A DNA stretch of 64,000 bases from Phascolarctos cinereus (lineage: Eukaryota; Chordata; Mammalia; Diprotodontia; Phascolarctidae), in contig NW_018344038.1 of NCBI RefSeq assembly GCF_002099425.1, positions 248,001-312,000 of the forward strand, given 5' to 3'. Under the pieces are notes generated by a model. That model had not been told where the DNA came from and made no database searches. It was given only the letters and a program-made list of their open reading frames with translations. A program made the translations under genes and the position numbers. How positions within the stretch are numbered: the stretch's first letter is position 1; every line of letters begins with the position of its first letter. Of this stretch, positions 32,225 through 41,530 are shown piece after piece.

Positions 32225-32530
32225 GGCCTCATCATCCCCTACTAGACTGTAAGCTCTGATAGCACAAGGCTATGTCTTACTAAATGTTGTGTCTTTCCCA
32301 GTGCTTCACACAGAACCACTTAATAAATGTTTGGGGGTTTTCTTTGTTTTTCTTTCTTTTCTTCTTTTTTTGTGAGGCAATGGGGTGAAGTAATTTGCCC
32401 AGGGTCACACAGTTAGTAAGTGTCAAGTGTCTGAGGCCAGATCTGAACTCAGGTCTTCCTGAATCCAGGGTCGGTACTCTATCCACTGCACCACCTAGCT
32501 GCACATAAATGTTTGTTGAATCAAATTAAA
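32225..32530 (+). repeat. L2 LINE tail, split by a SINE
   Basis: CTAGACTGTAAGCTCTGATA, CCCAGTGCTTCACACAG and ACCACTTAATAAATGTTTG end at 32333. The last bases ATAAATGTTTGTTGAATC resume at 32505 after the inserted SINE. Confidence 0.82.
32334..32504 (-). repeat. tRNA-type poly-A SINE inserted in L2 tail
   Basis: Head (minus) GCAGCTAGGTGGTGCAGTGG, B-box-like GAGTTCAGATC, TGTGTGACCCTGGGCAAATT and a T/C-rich reversed A-tail. Perfect 11-bp duplications ATAAATGTTTG flank it at 32323-32333 and 32505-32515. Confidence 0.9.
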
Positions 32531-32589
32531 TTGAACTCGTAGAGGAGCCAACCAAAATAACCATTTAAGGGATGGACATTGCAATTGAT

Positions 32590-32825
32590 TCAGTAGCCTA
32601 TAAGAAGAGATTCCAATTCTGCCTTTGACATGTGTTAGCTGTATAACCATGGGCAGGTCACTTAACCTCTAAGCCTCAATTTCTTCATTTATAAGATGGG
32701 GGAAAAATAGTAGCTACTTGTTGGGTTGTTTTAAGGCTCAAATAAGATAACATATATAAAGCACTTTACAAACCCTAAATTGCTTTATAAATATTAGTTG
32801 TTGTTATGACTATTATCATTTTTAT
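32590..32825 (+). repeat. MIR SINE
   Basis: CATGGGCAGGTCACTTAACC, TTGGGTTGTTTTAAGGCTCA and AAGCACTTTACAAACCCTAAA lead into the terminal ATTAGTTGTTGTTATG. Confidence 0.82.
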
Positions 32826-32834
32826 CTTTATTAG

Positions 32835-32975
32835 TCTCACATACTGGCTGTGTGACCTTGGCCAGGTCACTTACCTCTCAGTGCACAGTTGAGATTATTA
32901 GTTGCAGAGAGGGTGCTATTGTACATTGGTAGAGAGGATCTCTTCATTCGTGAGTTCTTTTTATCAGTGAACTTA
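32835..32975 (+). repeat. MIR-type SINE with GAAATCACAG tail, truncated
   Basis: TGTGTGACCTTGGCCAGGTC, TTATTAGTTGCAGAGAGGGTGC, ACATTGGTAGAGAGGATCTC and TTCATTCGTGAGTTC. Confidence 0.6.
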
Positions 32976-33299
32976 TTGTTCTAGTCTCTATCTCTATTGT
33001 TGTTATTTTATCAATAGGCACGTGGGAAGCAATATATTCTACTATCTGCTAGAGTGGATGATTAAGACATAACTTCTGCCCTTAGCTTACAAGGCAATCT
33101 GGGCAAGTGAATTTTGTTAGCTTGTTGGCCATAGTTAGCACCAGGGAAAATGTCCCTGACTTTATAACATTAAATGAATGGAGCAGATAATATACAACTG
33201 TTTTATTTATATATACTTTCTGAAAACATTTATTGGTAACTATAGTTTTCTGTTTTGTCTGAGTCTAATTACTCATATATTCAGTTATTTAATATTTAT
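32976..33299. other. Unique AT-rich sequence
   Basis: No feature is recognised. Confidence 0.4.
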
Positions 33300-33370
33300 T
33301 TTAACTCCTGCTTTGTTGAGTTTAGGCATACAGTAAGTACTTAATAAATGCTTGGTGATTACTTGATTAG
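33300..33370 (+). repeat. L2 LINE tail
   Basis: TAGGCATACAGTAAGTACTTAATAAATGC and TTGATTAG. Confidence 0.7.
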
Positions 33371-33449
33371 TTTTTTTTAAAGTATGACAATCACCTTGAG
33401 AGCTGCATTGCTAAGAGAATGAGCTTATATCAGTTTTAAAATTCTTCAA

Positions 33450-33708
33450 TGATGCTAATAACTAATAATAACCACCATTGGCATAACACTTTAAGGTTTG
33501 CAAAGTACAACAGTACAACATGCATAATCTCACAACTAGCCCCAGTAAGCTAGGCACCAAAGATATCTTTATAATCATTCTATAGATGAGAAAACAGAGG
33601 CTCAGAGAGTGACTAGCTCGGGATCACACAGCTAGTAAGTATCACAGTTAGGATTTGAACCTAGCTCTTTCAAGTCTTGTACTTTTTTGGTACACCATGC
33701 TGCTTCCA
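33450..33708 (-). repeat. MIR SINE, full length
   Basis: CTAATAATAACCACCATTGG, TAAGGTTTGCAAAGTACAAC, ATAGATGAGAAAACAGAGGC, GGGATCACACAGCTAGTAAG and TTTGGTACACCATGCTGC. Confidence 0.87.
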
Positions 33709-34011
33709 GAAAGGGGAGCCAAGAAAAGCAATATGGCCATGCAGGTATTCTTAAAATGCCTCATCCACATGTAATGGAGCTTCAAAGCAATCAGTAATCC
33801 TAAAGATTTGTGGCTGTGTTTGGCCTTCTTTAATGCGGTAAGATGTACCCCTCAAAGCAATACTCAAGTCCCCAGTAAGCTTGCCTAACAGAAAGATAAG
33901 GCCTCCTGGATTTTTCTAGGGTCAAATGGAATTGTATTTCACTTGGTTCAGGTGCCATGTTGAATGCCTTAAAGAGGTCTTATTAGCACATGAAAAATAA
34001 TTGCTGGAGCA
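33709..34011. other. Unique sequence, nothing recognised
   Basis: No feature is recognised. Confidence 0.45.
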
Positions 34012-34196
34012 GCACATAATGTTGCATTGTAGATAGAGCACTAGCTCTAGAGTCAGGAGGACCCGATTTTAAATCTGGTCTCAAACACTTACTAGCTGTG
34101 TGACCCTAGGCAAGTCACTTACTTCCAAGTGCCTCCAAATAATAATGATAAGGATAATTAATAATAAAGATAATAATAATAATAATAATAATATAA
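34012..34196 (+). repeat. tRNA-type marsupial SINE with (AAT)n tail
   Basis: GCATTGTAGATAGAGCACTAGC, CTCAAACACTTACTAGCTGT and GTGACCCTAGGCAAGTCACTT are followed by an AAT/ATAATA microsatellite from about 34138. The 64-codon minus frame with a poly-Leu/Ile run is only the translated tail. Confidence 0.82.
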
Positions 34197-34925
34197 TAAT
34201 CTCTTGAAAGGCCAGCACAGAGGTCTGGATCCAGGGCCTGACAAAAGAGAAATCGTCTTTCTTTAAGATCATCATTCATACCTCCACAAAAGAATAGTCA
34301 TTTCTCACACCACGCTTGAGGGACAGTTTGTTCTATAAATTTGACCCAGTAAACTCAACTTATAGTCCCCTGACTAATGTATGTGACTCTTGTAACCTGG
34401 CCACAGGAAGAATTTAACTAAGTTGATGAGTCACAGGACAGACAGGCGATGAATCCATTCCTCCTGCTACTACATGGTGACACAAACATTGAGTCCTCTG
34501 TCCTATCTTCAAGTAGTACGAGTTGGTTACCAGGTCTTCTAGACTTAAGTGCAAGCTCTCAGTATGTCTGGCAGGCAATATGTAATTAAATTTTACTTGT
34601 CTAATTCGATTTCACTTTCTGGTTGCCTTGGGCAGCTGCCATAGAATGTATTTGCCTAGTTAGAAACTTCTTCAATTTTGTATGGAAATAGACTTGCCAG
34701 TTTTTGTGTTGTCAGAATTAAGCACCTGTAATCATAGATTTCCTTTCTTTTGTGTGTGCCCTACTCTTAATCTGCAGGAGAGAGAATTTTTTGTAAGATG
34801 TTTTCTGTTGTTTTACTGAATGTTTATTTAACATTCATTCAGTACCCACTCATCTTTATTTATCAGCTTGTTATTGGCTTTACTATTATGGTACTTCAGG
34901 GTTCCCTTTAGAATCTCAGTGCCTT
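34197..34925. other. Unique sequence, nothing recognised
   Basis: No repeat or coding feature is recognised over 730 bases. Confidence 0.45.
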
Positions 34926-35252
34926 CTATTTAATTGAATTCAGTTCAACAAACATTTGTTTAAGTGTTGTTTTGTGAGCAGAGGGATTGTGCTAGGCACT
35001 GGGAGACATACAAAGCACAGATAAGACAGAGTCCTTGGTCATATGAAGCTTATAGGGGATACAAATACCCACCAATAACAATTATACAAAATGACACATG
35101 ATAAATACACATAAGAGTTGCAAAGCAAAATGCTATGGCAGGCTATGGTGGGATGAAAGAGAGGAGAGACGATTATTACACATGAGGGAGAGGGTTCAGA
35201 GAGAGAAAAGCTTCCCAAATGTAGTGGCTTTTGAATTGGGATTTAAAGAAAG
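34926..35252 (-). repeat. L2 LINE 3' region
   Basis: TTCAACAAACATTTGTTTAAG, GTGCTAGGCACTGGGAGACA, AGTCCTTGGTCATATGAAGC, GCTATGGCAGGCTATGG and GGCTTTTGAATTGGGATTTAAAG. Confidence 0.8.
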
Positions 35253-35260
35253 GGCCTAGA

Positions 35261-35358
35261 CAAGAATTTGTTCTGTGAAACATGGATTCAGTCAAAAAGC
35301 TGCACCCAAGGACCTAGAGGGTCACATGTGGCCTCGAGGCTGCAGATTCCCCACCCCT
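35261..35358. mobile_element. Short hAT-type MITE with 8-bp target duplication
   Basis: TGACTGAATCC-type content reads in reverse (GGATTCAGTCAAAAAGCTGC), with GGGTCACATGTGGCCTCGAGG and the terminal CCCCACCCCTG, the reverse of a CAGGGGTGGGG terminus. GGCCTAGA occurs at 35253-35260 and again at 35359-35366, as expected for hAT insertion. The exact end base is ambiguous by one G. Confidence 0.75.
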
Positions 35359-35374
35359 GGCCTAGATCTATGTT

Positions 35375-35555
35375 TTCATTGGTTGAGAAGACTTTTCCTA
35401 TCAATAGAGATTGGCACCTCCTCTGAAATTTAGTTTTAGATTTAGTTTTAGAGAATTTCGTAGGCCACTCAGAGGTTAAATTACTTACCCAGGGCCCCAC
35501 AGGCAATATGCGTCATAGGCAGTCAGTTCCCTATCCATGACTTCATGCCACCAAC
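35375..35555 (-). repeat. MIR-type SINE with GAAATCACAG tail, partial
   Basis: GATTGGCACCTCCTCTGAAAT, GAATTTCGTAGGCCACTCAGA and AATTACTTACCCAGGGCCCC fit the reversed family. It carries a small TTTAGTTTTAGA duplication at about 35430-35453. Confidence 0.55.
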
Positions 35556-35574
35556 CTTAAAGAAAGAATGAGTC

Positions 35575-35912
35575 CTCTTTTACACCAAAATAGCTATCTA
35601 TGGTTGAATTCTTTTTCCTTTCCTTATTTGTTTTTATTTTGTTTTGTTTTATTTTATTTTATTTTTAGCAGTTTATTATTATCAGGTTTTTAAACCCAAG
35701 TTGTAGGTAATGTTGCCCTAGGCCTCAGGTCCTCCTTACTGTTATTTTCAGAATTCTATCCTCCTCCATAACTTTGTTGTATATTTGGGGGAAATAGCAA
35801 GTTGTACATGGCTGATCTGCAGTTTCATGTGCAGTCATCTCTTTTTATTGTCCTGTGTTATAGAAATGCTTGTTTTGTACTCTGAATTCAAAATAAAATA
35901 AATATTAAAAAA
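35575..35912 (+). mobile_element. Poly-A insertion, probably L1 3' end
   Basis: A 338-bp insertion flanked by perfect 12-bp copies of AAAGAATGAGTC (35563-35574 and 35913-35924), ending in a poly-A. Its last 100 bases (TTTCATGTGCAGTCATCTCT, AAATGCTTGTTTTGTACTCTG) resemble 50590-50670, so it is a repeated family rather than a one-off mRNA copy. It contains an internal TTTTATTTTATTTT stretch. Confidence 0.75.
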
Positions 35913-35924
35913 AAAGAATGAGTC

Positions 35925-36797
35925 AAAATTCATCAGGTCACAGAGAAGAAAATCATTCGAGGCATAAATGCCAGCACAAACCAAGGCAAACAAACATAGA
36001 ACTCTATTGATAAATCTTTAAGAAAGTTTTCCACTTGGTTTTTGCATCTATAACTGAACTTTAAGAATAGTGTATCCATTCCCCTCCTGCTTATATGCTT
36101 TTCTTTCTTCCCTACCTTCCTTTAACTTAAATTCTTTTCCTCTTTGAGTGTTCTTCTTCAGTTCTCCTTCTCTTTCTCCTCAAATTGTCTTCAATTTTCC
36201 CCTCTCCAAATTTTGGTCTCTGCCCTTCTCCACAATCCCAAAGCTCTTCAGACCTCCTTCTTCCCCAGATTTTTCATTTTTTCCTTCTTCAGTTTAGTTT
36301 CTTCTCTCTTTCTTCTTTTTCTCTGTGTTCTCTCTCCTCTCCTCTCCTCTCCCACTCTGTGGTAATGCTCCACATAGGCCCCTCTCTTTGATATCTGTTA
36401 TATTTCCAAATTAAAATCAAATTAATTATCAGGTCCATAGTTTATGGGTCTATCAGGCCCATGCAAAGTCCCATCTTTGTCTTTCTCACAGAGAAATTTG
36501 GAATCAATGATCATGACTTAAGGCAGAACATGTTTTCTCTTGCAACCAAAAAGCTCAGTCAGGATTAATGTCCTCCGCCTATAAGGAATGGTTCATAGTT
36601 GAGGATAGCTGTACTAGTGAGGGAATAGTTCACGATCTAGTCCATAAGTATAAAAATAGAGCCAAAGTCCACAAAAAATGTTTAAAAAATTTTTTTAAAA
36701 ACATCTCATGTTTATCTAAGGCTACATATAGCTTCTAATGTTACAGTATTGAAGTATTCCACATATAATTTCCATAATGGAAAATCTTGAGGGAGAG
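35925..36797. other. Unique sequence, pyrimidine-rich middle
   Basis: 36090-36365 is rich in T and C (TTCTCCTTCTCTTTCTCC, CTCCTCTCCTCTCC) and produces Ser/Phe/Leu-rich frames without meaning. The rest is unrecognised. Confidence 0.45.
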
Positions 36798-37020
36798 TAG
36801 CAGGTTAAAGTGGCAAGAGGGCTGACCAGAAAGTCAGAAGCACCTGCCTGTGACACATACTAACTGTTTGACCATGGGAGAATCACTTACTCTCTGGACC
36901 CTAGGCAGCTCTTTAAGACCATACAGATGAGTTGCTAATATGCACTGGTGGAGATGTGTGTTTGGGGGGGTGGAATTTCTACCCTAGTTCCTTATTCTGA
37001 TGAAATCGCAGGTCTGGACT
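36798..37020 (+). repeat. MIR-type SINE with GAAATCGCAG tail
   Basis: GCAAGAGGGCTGACCAGAAAG, CTGTGACACATACTAACTGTT, CCTAGGCAGCTCTTTAAGAC, TGCACTGGTGGAGATGTGTG and TGATGAAATCGCAGGTC show this subfamily from head to tail. Confidence 0.75.
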
Positions 37021-37062
37021 CAAACAACTCTCTCCCCCTCCCATGACTCATGACTCATTATT

Positions 37063-37068
37063 ATTTTT

Positions 37069-37144
<76 letters not shown>

Positions 37145-37335
37145 TTTTTTCTTTCTTTCTTTCTTTCTTTCTTTTTCTTCTTCTCTTCCTTCCCTTCCTT
37201 CCTTCCTCCCTTCCTTCCTTCCTTTCTTTCTTTCTTCTTTCTTTCTTTCTTTCTTTCTTTTCTTTTTCTTTTTTCTTTTTCTTCTTTCTTTTTCTTTTTC
37301 TTTCTTTCTTTCCTTTCTTCTCTTTCTTTCTTTCT

Positions 37336-37367
<32 letters not shown>

Positions 37368-37412
37368 TTTCTTTCTTTTTCTTCCCTTCCTTCCTTCCTT
37401 CCTCCTTTCTTT
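37063..37412 (+). repeat. (TTTC)n pyrimidine tract
   Basis: Almost pure T/C for about 350 bases: TTTC units to 37142, then TTCT/TTCC variants and further TTTC blocks. All purines are on the minus strand. Confidence 0.97.
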
Positions 37413-37572
37413 GGTAAACAGTATTTTATTTTTCCAATTACATGTAAAGATAGTTTTCAACATTTATTTTTTATAAGAGTTTGAATTTCAATTTTTTTCT
37501 CCTTCCCTCCTCAAAACAGAACACAATCCAATATAGGTTGTACATGTGCAATCATGTAAACATTTCCATATT
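37063..37572 (-). mobile_element. 5'-truncated L1 with expanded A-rich tail
   Basis: 37413-37572 reads, in reverse, as a marsupial L1 3' untranslated end (TTTTCCAATTACATGTAAAG, TAGTTTTCAACATTTATTTT, CAATCCAATATAGGTTGTAC). The A-tail has become a tract of about 350 nt of TTTC-type repeats. Perfect 13-bp duplications ATGACTCATTATT lie at 37050-37062 and 37573-37585. The LINE body is about 160 bp and non-coding. The long Phe/Ser/Leu and Lys/Glu frames at 37020-37484 come from the tract. Confidence 0.88.
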
Positions 37573-37585
37573 ATGACTCATTATT

Positions 37586-38604
37586 TCAATGGATTCAGTT
37601 ATACCATGGGTCAAATCATGTCCCTTCAAACAGCCTAGGCAAGTGAAAGCCTGATGTCACATGGCAAGTACATGATTCAAGTGATATTTCATCCCTTACA
37701 TCCATTGTTTTAAAGGGGGTCCCATAACATTTCCATACCAGTGTTGGCTTCTACCACTGTAACCAACACTAGGACTTTTTTAGTCTTGTAGACCTTTTTT
37801 TTTTTTAAAGATTATATTCTCTAAATAAAGCATAGCAAGAATACTGGAGCAATCTTAGTGCATCAGACAAGTTCAGAATCATATCACTGGAAAAATAAGT
37901 TTTCTCGTGCTCTTCAATTCTATTAAAATAGCAAGCAAACAGAAAAGTCATCCACTGAGTCGTCAGCCACATAGCACAACTGGCTCGCTGAGAGCCTAGA
38001 GCCTCACCTTCAACCTCAGGAGTGGGGACTTTAGCCCTATGCATGTAGCACCTCCTCCATGAGCCATATTATGTAGCCTTTCACTTAAAGCATTATACCA
38101 TTTGTGGACAATTATTCATAGGGAAAAAATTTCTGTTGTTTTTCCATCACATTTCTCCACCTGCCAACTCTCCCCCACTCCCCTCCCAGCACAAATGCCA
38201 GAGAAAGGCCCATACTTTCATGTTCATTTTTTTTTAGCTGTAAGGCTTTGAATTGAGAATGCTGGATCTGGCAATCCATTTTGGTCCTCTGTAAGCTGTC
38301 TTTACTGTGTCCCGTATGGAAGTTTGCTAACACCATGTGTTTGGTGCTGAAAAGAGTAAATAGCACAGTTTGTTTATGTAAGAATTTGAACTGCTTTGAT
38401 TTTTTTAAAGCTGATTTTATAACCTTGGTAGTGTTGAGTCTTTCACCATCTGTTAACTATTTTGAAGCCAAAGGGGCATGCTACTGAGACCAACTCTTCT
38501 TTCAGAATGCAGCATATTTATGGTTGATGGAAGGTATGATTAGCATTTTCAATTCATCTTCCCAAACTGGCAAATATCCATTGACGATAGGAGGCCTTCT
38601 ATTT
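37586..38604. other. Unique sequence, nothing recognised
   Basis: Frames of 79, 84 and 68 codons overlap on both strands (37805-38487) without any domain. About 1 kb without a recognised repeat. Confidence 0.45.
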
Positions 38605-39080
38605 GTTAATAGCAATAAGAACTGACAAACATAAAGTTTGTAAAGTGCTCTGTATATCTACATCTCTCTCTGTATGTATGTATATATGTATGTATATATA
38701 CAGCCAGGTCTCACTTAACATAAGTGGACCTTCTGCAAACCTCCCCTTCCCCTGTAGCCCCAACAATCAGACTGACTTCAGTTCCTTGGGCCCGAGCAGG
38801 CAGAGCAGCTTCAGTGCCTGGAGCAGAGGACCCCTTATGTAAAGCAAGAACTGTCTGTACACACATACATAAAATTTTATTTGAGCCTCTTAACAATCCT
38901 GAAAGGCAGATATTCTATAAGGTATTATTCCCCACTTAACAGACAAAGAAACTGAGGATCAGAGTGGTAAATGACTTGCCCAAGATCACACAGACCCCAC
39001 TAGAAAGCATCAGAGGCATGTATTAAATCCAAGTCTTCCTGACTCCGAGGCCAACAATCTACCCACTATACCAATCAATC
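38605..39080 (-). repeat. MIR SINE, split by a MITE
   Basis: The end of MIR (AATAGCAATAAGAACTGACA, AAAGTTTGTAAAGTGCTCTG) lies at 38612-38660. It resumes after the MITE and a short TATG-rich stretch with CCTCTTAACAATCCTGAAAGG, ACAAAGAAACTGAGGATCAG, CCAAGATCACACAGACCCC and a head ending near 39075. Confidence 0.8.
38701..38857. mobile_element. Tc1/mariner (Tigger-like) MITE
   Basis: The ends are inverted over 27 bp with six mismatches: CAGCCAGGTCTCACTTAACA... on the left against CAGACAGTTCTTGCTTTACA... read from the right. TA flanks both sides (38699-38700 and 38858-38859). The 157-bp interior is non-coding. The 60-80 codon frames here are accidental. The TA duplication and CAG start fit Tc1/mariner elements. 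Confidence 0.72.
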
Positions 39081-39199
39081 TTTAGAGAATGAGAAGCAAT
39101 GGACTGTACCTTCTCATCAATGCTTTCACCCTAGAAAAGTGGGCGGAAGGTTGCTATATGGCGATGGAAGAAGAATATGGTTACAAGTCTGTTAATTCA

Positions 39200-39690
39200 G
39201 TCTTAAGAAAGGCAGTGTAGCATAAAGGGCCAGTATTAGAGTTAAAAAGACCCAAACCCAAGTCATGCTTCTGTCACATATTAATTGTGTGACTGGGAGC
39301 AAATCACTTCTCAGTGTGCCCAGGCAACTTTCTAAGACTATGAATTTTGTTGTTGTTGTTGCTGAGTCATTTTTCATAATTCGCCTTACTCTCTGTTATC
39401 TCATTTGAGTTTTTCTTGGCAAAGATATTTGCTCTTTCCTTCTCCAGCTCATTTTACAGATCAGGAACTGAAGCAAACAGGGTGAAGTGATTTGCCCAGG
39501 GTCACAAAATTAGTAAGTCTCTGAGGCCAGATTTGAACTCAGGAAGAGTCATCTTCCTGACTCCATGCTATCCACTGAGCTACTTAGCTGTGCCCTATAA
39601 CTATATTAGTTGTAGATGAACTGCTGATCTACGTGGATCAAGAGAGTTTTCACACTAGGAATTCCTTAAACTGGTGAAATCACAGTGCAA
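39200..39690 (+). repeat. MIR-type SINE with GAAATCACAG tail, split by MAR1
   Basis: Head and core at 39200-39347 (GGCAGTGTAGCATAAAGGGC, CAGGCAACTTTCTAAGACTAT) and tail at 39596-39690 (GAACTGCTGATCTACGTGG, AGGAATTCCTTAAACTGGTG, GAAATCACAG) belong to one element. Confidence 0.78.
39348..39595 (-). repeat. MAR1 SINE inserted in an older SINE
   Basis: Starts with GTTGTTGTTGTTGCTGAGTC and continues with GAGTTTTTCTTGGCAAAGAT, AGCAAACAGGGTGAAGTGAT, AGGAAGAGTCATCTTCCTGA and the head TATCCACTGAGCTACTTAGC. It is full length in reverse. Confidence 0.88.
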
Positions 39691-40247
39691 GCTGTGCACT
39701 CACCCTACCTCACCTCCTAAAAAAAGTACTGTGATTAACTGGGGTTTGAACTTTGAGAAAGCTTTGTTTGAATGCAATCTCTTGAGCCTCAGTGAGGTTG
39801 GCCAGACCATAAAGGATTCTAAGACTATTGTAAAGATGAGCAAAACAAACCCCAAATAAGTAAAAAAAAAACTTGCCCATGGTGACTAATTGGGTCAAGA
39901 ATAGAACCTGGCTTCCCAGGAAATATTATTTCTATATGGGTAGTACAAAAATGAACAGAACTGGTTAATGATCACAAAAATATCTTGAATTCAGTCATAT
40001 GAGCACACATTGTTGGGTTTTGTATTGTAAGGATTTCTTTTGTCTCAATTTGTTCTCATTAAGTGGAAGTCAGAACTTCCAAGATGCTGGGGACCCAGAG
40101 CAGAGGTCTAGGTCATGTTTAAGAAGAACTAATTAATTAGTTCAACAACTGCTAACTAATTCATCAATACCTGATAGAAAACAACTTCCGCCTATAACAA
40201 TTTATTGCAGTTATGGCTTATTGTTTATTGCCAGGATCTGTTTGGCA
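39691..40247. other. Unique sequence with a SINE crumb
   Basis: ACTTGCCCATGGTGACTAAT and AGAATAGAACCTGGCTTCCC at 39870-39919 resemble a reversed MIR core. Nothing else is recognised. Confidence 0.4.
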
Positions 40248-40360
40248 TAAGTAGTATAATTAATCAACCTACAAGGTTTTATTATGTGCAAGGCACTGTA
40301 TTAAGCACCAGGGACATAGAGACAAGAGTAAAGATCCCTAACTTCTGCGAGCTCACTTTT
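40248..40360 (-). repeat. L2 LINE tail
   Basis: AAGGTTTTATTATGTGCAAG, CACTGTATTAAGCACCAGGG and CCTAACTTCTGCGAGCTCAC. Confidence 0.78.
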
Positions 40361-40379
40361 ACTGGTATAATACCTTGAT

Positions 40380-40485
40380 TTATCAACCAGGAAGACTGGT
40401 GGAAATCCTGTCTCTGATATTTGCTAACTGGGTCTATGTGACTTTGGACAACTCACTTAACATAGCCTACAAAAGCAAAACAAGG
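40380..40485 (+). repeat. MAR1/MIR-type SINE head fragment
   Basis: ACCAGGAAGACTGGTGGAAAT, CTGTCTCTGATATTTGCTAAC and GACTTTGGACAACTCACTTAAC match head and core. Confidence 0.5.
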
Positions 40486-40819
40486 AAGACAAGGGAACAA
40501 CTCCTTGCCTTAATTCTTGGGTATAGGTGGGACTGTGAAAAAGGTATGATTCTATCAACTCCGCTACAGAAAGAGTCCTCTGCCTCCCTCTCCCTCGCTG
40601 GCATCATATCAGGCTAAGAGAATGGTTGATGGTTGGAAAGGGAAGTTGGAGGAGTTAGAGTCCAGACTATTAAGGTATAACTTTGGCTTCAGAAAAAGAA
40701 AGAGGCCTGGAACCAGTGTTTGTATGATAAGCAGATGCAAAAGAACCATCACAGGCATTTGTTCCACTCCCCTACCCCCACAACCAGAGGACTAGAAACA
40801 TCTACATGAAAAGATGGGC

Positions 40820-41100
40820 AATGTGCTTAAGAGGAAAGGACCACCAAACTAGTCTTCAGAAGACTTACCTGAATTCTAATCCCAGTTCTACCACTTTATA
40901 GCCCCAGGGTCTTGAGTAAATTGCTTAATAGCTCATAATTTACAAGGCAATTTACCTGGCAAGTCTAGAAAGCACTTTCACAACTTTCAGCCTCAGTTTC
41001 CTCATCTATAAAATATTCATAACAATGCCTGACCTGCCTACCAACTTGCCTAGAAGAATCATTGTGTGGATCAGATGAGATAAATGTAAGATATTATTAG
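40820..41100 (+). repeat. MIR SINE with internal extra segment
   Basis: GGCAATGTGCTTAAGAGGAAAG and AATTCTAATCCCAGTTCTACC start it, and CAGTTTCCTCATCTATAAAAT and CATTGTGTGGATCAGATGAGAT end it. About 50 bases around 40935-40990 do not fit the consensus. Confidence 0.72.
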
Positions 41101-41345
41101 GGTATACCATATGAGGGTCTAATGTTCCTTTTCCTCAAAATCCCTGTCTGTATATCAAAGTTATACTTGTTTTCTCTTTTAAGGATATCACCCAGATAGC
41201 ATGTCCTCTATACAATACTTTCCATATAAAGCATAAATTTTGTAGAGTACATGAAGATATCTTGATGAAAAACAATTTAGAAATGCACAATATATCACTG
41301 TGATGAAATCATGACTTATTAAATGGTTTCTATTGTGCTGACCCT

Positions 41346-41530
41346 TTAAAGGGCAGCTGGAGTCAGGAAGACCTGAGCCAAATTCAGCTTCAAATATGCA
41401 CTATGTGACCCTGGGCAAGTCACTTAACTGCTTTCTGCTTCAGTTCACCTACCTCCTAGTGTTGTTGTGAGAATAAAATGTGATAATATTTGTAAAGCAC
41501 TTTGCAAACCTTAAAGCTATAAACATAAAA
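41346..41530 (+). repeat. MIR SINE, shortened
   Basis: GGCAGCTGGAGTCAGGAAGA, TGTGACCCTGGGCAAGTCAC, CTACCTCCTAGTGTTGTTGTG and AAGCACTTTGCAAACCTTAA. Confidence 0.82.

Noticed and set aside
34005-34030. GCAGCACATAAT, resembling part of U6 snRNA
   Set aside because: The match is about ten bases and does not extend. A SINE head starts right after it.
37020-37484. Three overlapping frames of 124-147 codons, rich in Lys/Glu/Arg or Phe/Ser/Leu
   Set aside because: They are translations of the TTTC tract and its complement, with no conserved domain or codon structure.
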